Shown piece by piece: positions 51,386-59,524 of a DNA stretch of 64,000 nucleotides. The position numbers and the translations under genes were made by a program. The DNA is from CAYXLI01 sp964464925 (GTDB lineage: Bacteria > Acidobacteriota > Terriglobia > Bryobacterales > Bryobacteraceae), in assembly GCA_964464925.1 (NCBI GenBank), contig CAYXLI010000009.1, forward strand, positions 124,001 through 188,000. Direction: 5' to 3'. A model generated the notes under the pieces. It was not told the origin of the DNA. It did no database searches and was given only the letters and a program-made list of their open reading frames with translations. The stretch's first letter is position 1. The number at the start of each line of letters is the position of its first letter.

Positions 51386-52354
51386 ATGATCAAAGTTGAA
51401 GGACTTTCCAAGCGATACGCGCGCAATACCGCGGTCAATAACATATCGTTCGAGGTCCAAAAGGGGCAGGTTGTTGGTTTCCTTGGGCCGAATGGTGCGG
51501 GTAAGACGACCACGATGCGCATTCTCACCTGCTTCATGCCGCCCAGCGCGGGTAAGGCCAACGTAGCAGGTTACGACGTGACGGAGCAGCCGATGGAAGT
51601 GAAGAAGCGCATCGGCTACCTACCCGAAACGCCGCCGCTCTATCCGGACATGGAGGTGCACGAGTATCTCACCTTCGTCGCCAAGCTGAAAGGCTTGGCG
51701 GGAGCCGACATCCCGCGCCGCGTGAACGAAGTGATGGAGCGCTGCTCGGTGGCCGATATGCGGACGCGCCTGATCCAAAAGCTCTCCAAAGGGTACAAGC
51801 AGCGCGTCGGACTCGCCCAGGCGATCATCCATAACCCCGACGTACTCATCCTGGATGAGCCGACCGCGGGACTCGATCCCAAGCAGATCATCGAGACACG
51901 CTCTCTAATTAAGAGTCTGTCTGGGTCTCACACGATTATTCTGAGCACGCACATTCTGCCGGAAGTCGAACAGATCTGCGAGCGGGTAATCATCATCTCC
52001 AAAGGCCACGTGGTCGCCACAGATACCGTGGATAACCTCACGAACCGCCTGCGCGGAGCAGAAACGATCGCCGTCGAAGTGGAGGGCGGAGAGGCGGGCG
52101 AGATTCTCCGGAAGTTGGAGCAGGTTCAGGGCGTCAGCCGCATCGCGCAACGCGAGAGCCGGGACGGCCGCCACCTGTTCGAAGCCGAAAGCCTTCAGAA
52201 CCAATCGATCCGCGCGGGCCTTGCGCGTATGGTCGTGCAGTCCGGCTACAACCTTTTAGAACTGAGGCCGATGGCGATGAGCCTGGAAGAAGTGTTCCTG
52301 CAGTTGACCGGCAAGGATGCCGCAGTCGAACCCGAAGGAGTTGTACAGCAATGA
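51386..52354 (+). CDS. ABC transporter ATP-binding protein, GldA-like
   Basis: 322 residues. Walker A is GPNGAGKTT, the signature motif is LSKGYKQRVGLAQA, Walker B is VLILDEPTAGLDPKQI, and the H-loop is ILSTHILPEVEQIC. The C-terminal 100 residues (EVEGGEAGEILRKLEQVQGV) match GldA and other exporters with a regulatory tail. The stop overlaps the permease start (ATGA), so it is the first gene of a four-gene ABC unit. Confidence 0.9.
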   Translation: MIKVEGLSKRYARNTAVNNISFEVQKGQVVGFLGPNGAGKTTTMRILTCFMPPSAGKANVAGYDVTEQPMEVKKRIGYLPETPPLYPDMEVHEYLTFVAKLKGLAGADIPRRVNEVMERCSVADMRTRLIQKLSKGYKQRVGLAQAIIHNPDVLILDEPTAGLDPKQIIETRSLIKSLSGSHTIILSTHILPEVEQICERVIIISKGHVVATDTVDNLTNRLRGAETIAVEVEGGEAGEILRKLEQVQGVSRIAQRESRDGRHLFEAESLQNQSIRAGLARMVVQSGYNLLELRPMAMSLEEVFLQLTGKDAAVEPEGVVQQ

Positions 52355-53118
52355 GAAATATCATTACGATTTTTCAGAAAGAACTGAAGAGCTACTTCTC
52401 CTCACCCATTGCTTACGGGTTGATGGCATTTTTCGCCCTTCTCTCGGGCTGGTTCTTCTACCTGTATGTTGCGATCTTTGTGGACCGGAGCCTGCAGGCC
52501 CAGATGATGGGACGGCCGCAGCCCATGGACATGATGGAGTGGGTAGTCCGTCCGATCCTCATGAACGTCAGCGTGATTGGGCTATTTATGATCCCGATGA
52601 TCAGCATGCGCCTGTTTGCGGAAGAGAAACGTGCGGGCACGATCGAACTTTTGGCCACTTCGCCCGTGCGGGACATCGAGATCATTCTCGGCAAATGGCT
52701 TGCCGCATTGACACTGTACCTATGCATCCTTTGCATCGCGGCCCTGAACCTGAGCCTGTTATTCGCATATGGCAAGCCGGACTGGAAACCGATTCTGGCC
52801 GGCTTCCTAGGCCTGCTGCTGCAGGGCGGTACGCTGCTCGCGCTTGGCACCTTCATCTCCACCACATCGCGCAACCAGATCATCGCCGGCACCGCGACTT
52901 TCGCGATCTGCCTGTTACTTTGGGTGCTCGACTGGGTGAGCGCTTATAACTCCGAGGCGTGGGCCAAGGTGGTTGCGTATCTCTCGGTTGTCACGCACTT
53001 CGAACCGTTCTCGAAGGGCGTGATCGATACCAAGGACGTTGTGTTCTATCTTTCGATGATTTTTCTTGGGCTGTTCCTGACCTCGCGGTCGCTGGAATCG
53101 CTGCGGTGGAGGGCATAA
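52351..53118 (+). CDS. ABC transporter permease, GldF-like
   Basis: 255 residues with six predicted transmembrane helices. The start NIITIFQKELKSYFSSPIAYGLMAFFALLSGWFFYLYV and the block FAEEKRAGTIELLATSPVRDIEIILGKW are typical of the NosY/GldF ABC-2 permease group. It pairs with the GldA-like ATPase. The next gene starts directly after the stop (TAAATG). Confidence 0.88.
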   Translation: MRNIITIFQKELKSYFSSPIAYGLMAFFALLSGWFFYLYVAIFVDRSLQAQMMGRPQPMDMMEWVVRPILMNVSVIGLFMIPMISMRLFAEEKRAGTIELLATSPVRDIEIILGKWLAALTLYLCILCIAALNLSLLFAYGKPDWKPILAGFLGLLLQGGTLLALGTFISTTSRNQIIAGTATFAICLLLWVLDWVSAYNSEAWAKVVAYLSVVTHFEPFSKGVIDTKDVVFYLSMIFLGLFLTSRSLESLRWRA

Positions 53119-54492
53119 ATGAAGACAGACTGGATGCAATCCCGGCAAACGAAATTTACGGCGTACGCGACTGTTTACGTCCTCATCGTAGTTGGTGTGC
53201 TCGGGCTCGCGAACTGGCTCGCGAACCGGTATAACAAGTCGGTCGACACCACGTCGACGAAGAAATTCAGCCTTTCCGATCAGACAAAAAAGGTCGTCTC
53301 GAACCTGCAGCAGGACGTGAAGATCACCTACTTCGACAAGTCATCGAACTTCGCCGGCGCGAAGGACCTGCTCGACCGGTATGACACGATCTCGCCAAAG
53401 CTGAAAGTCGAATACATCGACCCCGTGAAGAACCCGCAACTTGCGAAGTCGATGGGCGCCCGCGAGTATGGCACTGCTTTCATCACCGTGGGAGCCAAGC
53501 AGCAAGAGGCCAAATCGGTTACTGAAGAAGAGATTACCGGAGCGCTGATCCGCGCATTGAAGGGGGGCGAGCGCAACATTTGCTTCGTGACGGGCAGCGG
53601 CGAGCATGGCCTGGACGACAACAGCCGCGACGGCCTTAGCCGGTTGAAGGACCTGGTCGAGCGCAGCAACTACAAGACTCGCTCGATCTCTCTCATCGAG
53701 AAACCCGAAGTTCCGAAAGAGTGCACTCTAGTGGCGGTAGCCGGACCGAAGTTCGATTACGTACAGCCCGCAGTCGATGCACTGCAGAAATACGTGGAGG
53801 GCGGCGGCCGCGCCTGGTTTCTGATCGATCCTCCGGTGGATTTCGGCAAGGAGCGCATCGCGGAGAATGCTCCGCTAGTTGCGCTGCTGACAAAGTGGGG
53901 CGTGACGCCTGAAAAGGACCTGGTGCTCGATCTGAGCGGCGTGGGCCAATTATTTGGATTCAATGCCGCGGTGCCGCTGGTCTCCTCCTACGAAGCAAAC
54001 CCAATTGTGCGGGATCTGAAGGGCGTAGCGACGGCGTTTCCGCTGGCGCGTTCACTCGATGTAAAGTCCGGCGAGAAGACGGCAGTCGATAAACTCTTCT
54101 CCACGACGGAGAATAGCTTCGCCACGATAAACCTCAAAGGCACTGAGATCAAGCAGAGCCCGAATGACAAGAAGGGGCCGCTGGTTCTTGGCGCATCGGG
54201 CAGCTACAACACAGGCCAACCGAATCAACAAGGCCGCTTCGTCGTAGTCGGCTCCTCTTCGTTCGTCGGAAACGGAATTATCGCGTTCAACGGCAACCGC
54301 GACCTGGCGATGAACATGCTGAACTGGCTCTCCTCCGACGAAGACCTGATTTCGATTCGTCCGAAGGAGCAAGAAGACCGGCGTCTGATGCTGACCAAGG
54401 CACAGATGAATACCGTGTTTGCTACCACCGTGGTTCTGCTGCCGCTCATCAGCATCATCGCGGGCGTCGGAGTCTGGTGGCGCCGGAGGTAA
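53119..54492 (+). CDS. GldG-like auxiliary ABC protein
   Basis: 457 residues. One transmembrane helix lies near residue 15-32 and another at the C-terminus (TVVLLPLISIIAGVGVWWRRR). The large region between them is periplasmic with a GldG-like ABC_transp_aux fold (CFVTGSGEHGLDDNSRDGLSRLKDLVERSNY). In Bacteroidetes this gene set works in gliding, but close relatives occur in many phyla without gliding. The gap to the next gene is 6 bp. Confidence 0.85.
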   Translation: MKTDWMQSRQTKFTAYATVYVLIVVGVLGLANWLANRYNKSVDTTSTKKFSLSDQTKKVVSNLQQDVKITYFDKSSNFAGAKDLLDRYDTISPKLKVEYIDPVKNPQLAKSMGAREYGTAFITVGAKQQEAKSVTEEEITGALIRALKGGERNICFVTGSGEHGLDDNSRDGLSRLKDLVERSNYKTRSISLIEKPEVPKECTLVAVAGPKFDYVQPAVDALQKYVEGGGRAWFLIDPPVDFGKERIAENAPLVALLTKWGVTPEKDLVLDLSGVGQLFGFNAAVPLVSSYEANPIVRDLKGVATAFPLARSLDVKSGEKTAVDKLFSTTENSFATINLKGTEIKQSPNDKKGPLVLGASGSYNTGQPNQQGRFVVVGSSSFVGNGIIAFNGNRDLAMNMLNWLSSDEDLISIRPKEQEDRRLMLTKAQMNTVFATTVVLLPLISIIAGVGVWWRRR

Positions 54493-54498
54493 TTAGCG

Positions 54499-55842
54499 AT
54501 GAAGACAAGCCGTGGTCTTTTGATCGGTGTTGTGCTGCTTGCGGCACTGGCCGGTGTCGTTTACTGGTCGAATAAATCGGAAGCGGCGAAAGAAGCGGCC
54601 GCTGCCACAGAGAAGAGCAAAGATGCGCCTCCGAAACTGATCACGATTGCGGACGATCAGGTCAAGCAACTGCAGTTGAAGAAGAAGGACGCAGAACCAA
54701 CCGTTCTTGAAAAGGACTCGTCTGGTAAGTGGCGGATGCAGGGGCCCAAGCAATACGCCGTAGACCAGGATGCGGCCAGCGGTCTGGTCTCCACCGTGAC
54801 GGGTCTGACCTGGGACCGGCTGGTGGAGGAGAAGGGCGGCGACCTCACAGCTTTCGGACTGAATCAACCACAAGACGAGATCAGCGTCTCCGGGAAAGAC
54901 GGCAAGTCCCAAAAGCTGCTGATTGGAGATGACACGCCGACATCCGGCACGGTATACGCCAAGCTCGACGGAGATCCGCGAGTGTTCACGCTGGTCACTT
55001 CCGCCAAGAACTCACTTGAGAAAACGCCAGACGACCTACGGGACAAGCGGCTGCTCACGTTCGATGCCGACAAGGTGAGCCGGATCGAGTTCACAGGCAG
55101 TGATAAGGAAAGGCGGCCTCAGTTCGAACTGGGCAAGAACAACCAGGGCGAATGGCAGATCGTGAAGCCGAAACCCTATCGTGCGGATGGCTTCCAGGTG
55201 GAGGAACTGCTGCGGCATCTGCGCGAAGCCCGCATGGATAACGCGACGGGCAAGCCGGATCCGAAGCTGATCGGCGGCGGCATCGCCACGGTGAAGGTAA
55301 CGGACGCCAGCGGGACTCAACAGATCGAAGTAAAGAAAAACTACAAGGAGAACATTTACTTCGCCAAGAGTTCCACGGTGCCCGGGCTGCACAAGCTGCC
55401 GGGCGACATCGGCCAGGGCTTCGAGAAGAATCTCGACAGCTTCCGAAACAAGAAGCTGTTAGACTTCGGCTTCAACGAGCTCAGCAAAGTCGAGATTCGG
55501 ATTGGCTCGAACACGATCGTCCTTCAGAAGTCCGGCAGCGATTGGAAGAAGGATGGGCAGACGATGGATGCCGTTTCCGTTCAAAGCGTAATTGACAAGT
55601 TGCGCGATCTGAACGCCACGGGTTTCGAAGAAAAATCCCGGCCGGCGACAACGGACGTGGATATACGCGTCTACTGGGCAGCTGGCAAACGCACCGAGCA
55701 TGTCACTATGGGCAAGGCTGGCGAGGGCTATCTCGCCCAGCGTGAGAATGAGCCCGCGATTTACGTGGCCGGTGGCGCGGTCGTGGATGGCCTCCAAACG
55801 GCGATCAAGGACCTGAAGCCCGCCCAGGCGCAGAAGAAATGA
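54499..55842 (+). CDS. DUF4340-domain protein
   Basis: 447 residues. An N-terminal transmembrane helix (GLLIGVVLLAALAGVVYWS) is followed by a long periplasmic region with repeated beta-rich units of the DUF4340 type (VKQLQLKKKDAEPTVLEKDSSGKWRM and VSRIEFTGSDKERRPQFELGKN). It always occurs next to GldAFG-like genes and is presumably a partner. Its stop overlaps pncB as ATGA. Confidence 0.85.
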   Translation: MKTSRGLLIGVVLLAALAGVVYWSNKSEAAKEAAAATEKSKDAPPKLITIADDQVKQLQLKKKDAEPTVLEKDSSGKWRMQGPKQYAVDQDAASGLVSTVTGLTWDRLVEEKGGDLTAFGLNQPQDEISVSGKDGKSQKLLIGDDTPTSGTVYAKLDGDPRVFTLVTSAKNSLEKTPDDLRDKRLLTFDADKVSRIEFTGSDKERRPQFELGKNNQGEWQIVKPKPYRADGFQVEELLRHLREARMDNATGKPDPKLIGGGIATVKVTDASGTQQIEVKKNYKENIYFAKSSTVPGLHKLPGDIGQGFEKNLDSFRNKKLLDFGFNELSKVEIRIGSNTIVLQKSGSDWKKDGQTMDAVSVQSVIDKLRDLNATGFEEKSRPATTDVDIRVYWAAGKRTEHVTMGKAGEGYLAQRENEPAIYVAGGAVVDGLQTAIKDLKPAQAQKK

Positions 55843-57134
55843 GCTCTCTACAGACCGACTTATACGAACTCACGATGGCCGCCGGCTTTTTTCAGGCCGG
55901 CAAAATGAATGAGGTCGCGACGTTCGAACTGTTCGTCCGCCGCCTCCCTCCGAATCGGGAGTTCCTGGTGGCAGCCGGTCTGGAGCAAGCCGTCGATTAT
56001 CTGCTCAACCTCAAGTTCACGGGCGAGCAGATCGACTACATCCGCAAACTTCCGCAGTTCGCGCGGGTGGACTCGGAGTTCTTCGACTACCTGCGTTCGC
56101 TACGGTTCACAGGAAATTTGTTCGCAGTGCGTGAAGGCACTCCGCTGTTCGCAGGCGAGCCGTTCCTGACCATCCGCGGTCCTCTGATTGAGGCGCAGAT
56201 CCCCGAAACGTTTCTGCTCGCCACCGTCTCTTTTCAATCCATGATCGCAACGAAGGCGGTCCTGGTTTCCCGCGCCGCGGGCGGCAAGGCGGTCGTCGAG
56301 TTCGGAGCGCGCCGGGCCCACTCACCGGAGGCCGGGGTGCTGGCGGGACGTGCCGCCTACATCGGGGGCTGCATCGGCACCAGTAATGTCGAGACGGGAT
56401 TCCGCTATGGCGTGCCGGTCTTTGGGACCGCGGCCCACTCGTGGGTGCTGGCCTACCCGACGGAACGCGAGGCGTTTGTTCAACTGCGAAACCTGCTGGG
56501 CGAAGGCACTGCCTACCTGATCGACACCTATGACACGATTGAAGGCGCAAAGCTCGCGGCCGAACTGGGCGGACCTATCTGGGGAGTCCGCCTCGACAGC
56601 GGCGACGTAATTCGACTATCGCAGCAAGTGCGTCAGATTCTCGACAATGCGGGCATGCGGGACGCGAAGATTATGGCAACAGGCGACCTGAACGAACGGA
56701 AACTGCAGGCCATCACCGACGCAGGCGCTCCGATCGACGTGTTCGGCGTAGGTACGGCTTTGGCGACTTCCGACGACGCCCCGAATCTTTCGGCCGTCTA
56801 CAAGATGGTGGAGATCCGCGGTTCCGGAGGCAAGCGTTACACAGCCAAGACCAGTGCCGAGAAGAGCACCGTGGCGGCATCAAAACAAGTCTTCCGCTTC
56901 GCCGATCATGACCTTATTGCCGGTTCGTGGGAGTGCCCGAGTTGCTCGCCGGGCGATCCTGCTTCTGAGGCGCTGCTTCGCCCGGCGTTGCTACACGGCC
57001 AGGTAGTTGAGTCGATCCCAACCGCGGCCGAGGCTCGCGACTACTGCCGCGAGGCTCTGCGAAAGATTCAGCCGGGTCACCGCGTCGAATATAGTTCGGA
57101 ACTGCTCGAGATTACGGAGAACCTACGTGTATGA
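55839..57134 (+). CDS. pncB: Nicotinate phosphoribosyltransferase
   Basis: 431 residues. The N-terminal TDLYELTMAAGFFQAGKMNE and the central GTSNVETGFRYGVPVFGTAAHSW carry the conserved phosphoribosyl-site His. VRLDSGDVIRLSQQVR and FGVGTALATSDDAPNLSAVYKMVE follow. It converts nicotinate and PRPP to nicotinate mononucleotide in NAD salvage. It is placed at the end of the ABC unit and overlaps the next gene, pncA, by 4 bp. Confidence 0.94.
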   Translation: MSSLQTDLYELTMAAGFFQAGKMNEVATFELFVRRLPPNREFLVAAGLEQAVDYLLNLKFTGEQIDYIRKLPQFARVDSEFFDYLRSLRFTGNLFAVREGTPLFAGEPFLTIRGPLIEAQIPETFLLATVSFQSMIATKAVLVSRAAGGKAVVEFGARRAHSPEAGVLAGRAAYIGGCIGTSNVETGFRYGVPVFGTAAHSWVLAYPTEREAFVQLRNLLGEGTAYLIDTYDTIEGAKLAAELGGPIWGVRLDSGDVIRLSQQVRQILDNAGMRDAKIMATGDLNERKLQAITDAGAPIDVFGVGTALATSDDAPNLSAVYKMVEIRGSGGKRYTAKTSAEKSTVAASKQVFRFADHDLIAGSWECPSCSPGDPASEALLRPALLHGQVVESIPTAAEARDYCREALRKIQPGHRVEYSSELLEITENLRV

Positions 57135-57712
57135 AGACTGTATTCGTCGACGTAGACACACAACTGGATTTCGTTTTCCCGACCGGCAGCCTGTACGTAC
57201 CCGGAGCTGAAAAGATCGTGGACTCGCTCGCTCGCCTGAATCAATATGCCGGAGCGAACGGGATTCCACTCATATCGACAATGGATGCGCATCGGGAGAA
57301 TGATGCCGAGTTCGTCAATTGGCCGCCGCATTGCATTCTCGGCTGCCTTGGCCAACGTAAGCCCGCCGCAACTGTACTCAGCGAGCAGTCGGTAATCCCG
57401 TTCGACACGCACCCAACTGTACTTCCTACCGCAAAACAGATCCTTGTGCAGAAGCGCGTGCTGGACGTGTTCAAGAATCCTAACCTGCCTCGGCTTCTGC
57501 AGCACCTTGGAGCCGAGCAATACGTCGTGTATGGAGTGGTTACGGAGATCTGCGTTCAGTATGCGGCCATTGGTCTGCTGAAGACCGGCGCAAGGGTCGC
57601 GATCGTGCAGGATGCAGTCAGGAGCCTCAGCGAGGGCGCGGCGAACAAGATGTTTGCCGACGCAAAAGCGCAGGGCGCTACGCTTACGAGTGTTGCGGAG
57701 GTTCTGGGTTAG
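57131..57712 (+). CDS. pncA: Nicotinamidase, isochorismatase family
   Basis: 193 residues. The catalytic triad Asp-Lys-Cys is visible as DVDTQLDF, VQKRVLDVF and VTEICVQYAA, and the metal site includes the Asp and His of MDAHREND. It deamidates nicotinamide to nicotinate for PncB. The two genes make a short NAD-salvage pair. The 3' end overlaps the convergent rsfS by 29 bp. Confidence 0.92.
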   Translation: MKTVFVDVDTQLDFVFPTGSLYVPGAEKIVDSLARLNQYAGANGIPLISTMDAHRENDAEFVNWPPHCILGCLGQRKPAATVLSEQSVIPFDTHPTVLPTAKQILVQKRVLDVFKNPNLPRLLQHLGAEQYVVYGVVTEICVQYAAIGLLKTGARVAIVQDAVRSLSEGAANKMFADAKAQGATLTSVAEVLG

Positions 57713-58100
57713 GAACGGATACGTTCTTCGCCCCGCGCCAGAGACGCTCCAGGTCGTAATAGGTGCGTGTGCGTTCCAGGAAGATGTGGATCAGCATGTC
57801 GCCGTAGTCCATCAGGATCCATTCACCGTTAGTAAACCCTTCCACGCTGACCGGCAGTTCGCCGAGTTCGCGTTTCATGGCGAGGTGGATTTCGTCGGAA
57901 ATCGCCTGATTCTGCCGGGAGTTCGTGCCTGTGCAAATCACGAAGAAATCAGCGAAACTTGTGATTTCCCGTAGATCGAGGACCTTGATGTCGTGAGCTT
58001 TCTTATCTTGCGCGGCGCGAACGGCCGTAACCCAGCGGGGCGAATCGGCAATGATTGGTTGCTCGTGAGGCTTTGCCAGAGCGGATTCTTGCTTCCGAAT
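57684..58100 (-). CDS. rsfS: Ribosomal silencing factor RsfS, start codon uncertain
   Basis: The domain is complete: VRAAQDKKAHDIKVLDLREITSFADFFVICTGTNSRQ, then VEGFTNGEWILMDYGDMLIHIF and YYDLERLW. RsfS binds ribosomal protein L14 and blocks subunit joining. The frame is open from 58127, after a TAG, but has no ATG, GTG or TTG before the GTG at 57941 in the middle of the domain. I give 58100, an ATT with GGGAG 10 nt upstream, as a working start (138 residues); CTG at 58079 is another option. An ATG at 58116, 5 nt after a -10-like TACATT, is in another frame and runs into TAG, so a single-base indel is also possible. Confidence 0.75.
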   Translation of the reverse strand: MRKQESALAKPHEQPIIADSPRWVTAVRAAQDKKAHDIKVLDLREITSFADFFVICTGTNSRQNQAISDEIHLAMKRELGELPVSVEGFTNGEWILMDYGDMLIHIFLERTRTYYDLERLWRGAKNVSVPNPEPPQHS

Positions 58101-58121
58101 ACTACTAGTCTCCCATCCACT

Positions 58122-58134
58122 AATGTACTACAAT
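58122..58134. promoter_or_regulatory. Back-to-back -10 elements between rsfS and the next gene
   Basis: On the plus strand TACAAT (58129-58134) ends 7 nt before the GTG at 58142. On the minus strand TACATT (58127-58122) ends 5 nt before an ATG at 58116. The two hexamers are one base apart. Confidence 0.4.
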
Positions 58135-58141
58135 TGCAGTA

Positions 58142-58963
58142 GTGCGTCTATTTTTGTCTTTCGGTGTGCTCGTGTGCCTGGGGGTAGTGTCCGCACAACA
58201 GATCTCACCCACCCTCAGGGCTGAACAAGAGATTCAGCGCATCCGCGAGCTTGTGGATGCCGGAGCGTTGCCGCGCATCCGCCTGCAGCAAGCCGAGCGA
58301 TCGCTCGCGGAGGCAAAGGACGACGAGATCCTGAACCGGACGCTCTACGGAAAAGTCTCCATCGAGGAGATGACGCGCGAACAGGCGGAGGAAATGGTAG
58401 CCGCCGCCAAGCGTAAGGCCCAGCGACAGGAAGAGCACATCGAGCAAATGAAGAAGCTGGTGGACGAAGGGGTGATGGCTCGCTCGGAAATGGGTCTCCT
58501 GAACGAAGACCTCGAGACCCGCCGCCGCACGGTCCAACTGGCCGAAAGCCGCGCCAAACTGCTCGAAGAGTTGCAGAACATGGCTCGCACTGAAGTTTCC
58601 CATATGGACTCCGAGCGGCAAAGTCTGCCGGATGCCGCCGTAGCAGAACGCTTTGAAGGCAACGGAGCATTCTCCGACCGGGACTTCACGGTGCTTGCCA
58701 GCGCGTTCGAGAAACGCTTTGCCAAGCCTCTGCCGGTTAGCGCCAAGGGCGAGACCGCCACTCATCGCGCGCTCGGGTTCGATCACCGCGGAAGGGTGGA
58801 TGTGGCACTCAATCCGGACCAATCAGAAGGTGTATGGCTACGGAAGTACCTGGTAGCGAAACACATTCCGTATTTCGCGTTCCGGGCAGCCATTCAGGGC
58901 AAAGCCACGGGCCCGCACATTCATCTTGGCCCGCCCAGCAGCCGCCTGCTTGTTGCAGATTAA
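58142..58963 (+). CDS. Secreted coiled-coil protein with M15-like C-terminal domain
   Basis: 273 residues from a GTG with a -10 7 nt upstream. A signal peptide opens the protein (LFLSFGVLVCLGVVSAQ). Residues 25-165 are a long charged coiled coil (AEQEIQRIRELVDAGALPRIRLQQAERSLAEAK). The C-terminal 90 residues contain FDHRGRVDVALNP and ATGPHIHLGPPS, which recall the His/Asp...HxH zinc site of M15 peptidoglycan carboxypeptidases. The match is partial, so zinc binding and peptidase activity are inferences. Confidence 0.65.
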   Translation: MRLFLSFGVLVCLGVVSAQQISPTLRAEQEIQRIRELVDAGALPRIRLQQAERSLAEAKDDEILNRTLYGKVSIEEMTREQAEEMVAAAKRKAQRQEEHIEQMKKLVDEGVMARSEMGLLNEDLETRRRTVQLAESRAKLLEELQNMARTEVSHMDSERQSLPDAAVAERFEGNGAFSDRDFTVLASAFEKRFAKPLPVSAKGETATHRALGFDHRGRVDVALNPDQSEGVWLRKYLVAKHIPYFAFRAAIQGKATGPHIHLGPPSSRLLVAD

Positions 58964-58996
58964 GCCCGTCCGCGTGCGATGATGCTGGATTAAGCA

Positions 58997-59524
58997 ATGT
59001 CGTCACCTAAGCTGCGGGTCTTCATCACCCAGGAGCAGATCCAGGCGCGCATCCAGGAGTTGGGTGCGCAGATCGAAGCCGATTACCCCGAAGGGGTGAT
59101 CTATCTCATCTGCATCCTGAAGGGCGCGTGCATGTTCCATGCGGACCTGGCGCGTGCGATCCGCCGCTCCACACGGCTTGACTTCATGGGGATATCAAGC
59201 TACGGCAAGGGCAAAACCACATCCGGACAGGTACAAGTCACGAAGGATCTCGATATGCCGATTGAAGGCGCTGACGTGCTGATTGTCGAGGATATTGTGG
59301 ATAGTGGCGTGACCCTGAATTATTTGAGCCACCTGCTGGAGCAGAGGAAGCCGCGTTCGCTGCGGATAGCGACACTGCTCGATAAACCCGAACGGCGGCA
59401 GCGGCCGGTGAATGTGAAATATGTCGGCTTCAAAATTCCGGATGAGTTCGTTGTCGGCTATGGTCTCGATTACGCCGAGGAATACCGGAACCTGAAAGAC
59501 GTTTGCATCCTCGAGGAGGCTTAG
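58997..59524 (+). CDS. hpt: Hypoxanthine phosphoribosyltransferase
   Basis: 175 residues. The PRPP-binding loop VLIVEDIVDSGVTLNYL is typical of type I phosphoribosyltransferases. The N-terminal block LICILKGACMFHADLARAI and the hood residues VKYVGFKIPDEFVVGYGLDYAEEYRNL are those of Hpt. It salvages hypoxanthine and guanine. Its stop overlaps the stop of the convergent selenoprotein gene by 3 bp. Confidence 0.94.
   Translation: MSSPKLRVFITQEQIQARIQELGAQIEADYPEGVIYLICILKGACMFHADLARAIRRSTRLDFMGISSYGKGKTTSGQVQVTKDLDMPIEGADVLIVEDIVDSGVTLNYLSHLLEQRKPRSLRIATLLDKPERRQRPVNVKYVGFKIPDEFVVGYGLDYAEEYRNLKDVCILEEA

Noticed and set aside
57938..58120. 60-codon minus-strand frame starting with GTG at 58120
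   Set aside because: It is in a different frame from RsfS and has no family-like sequence; it only matters as part of the rsfS start puzzle.
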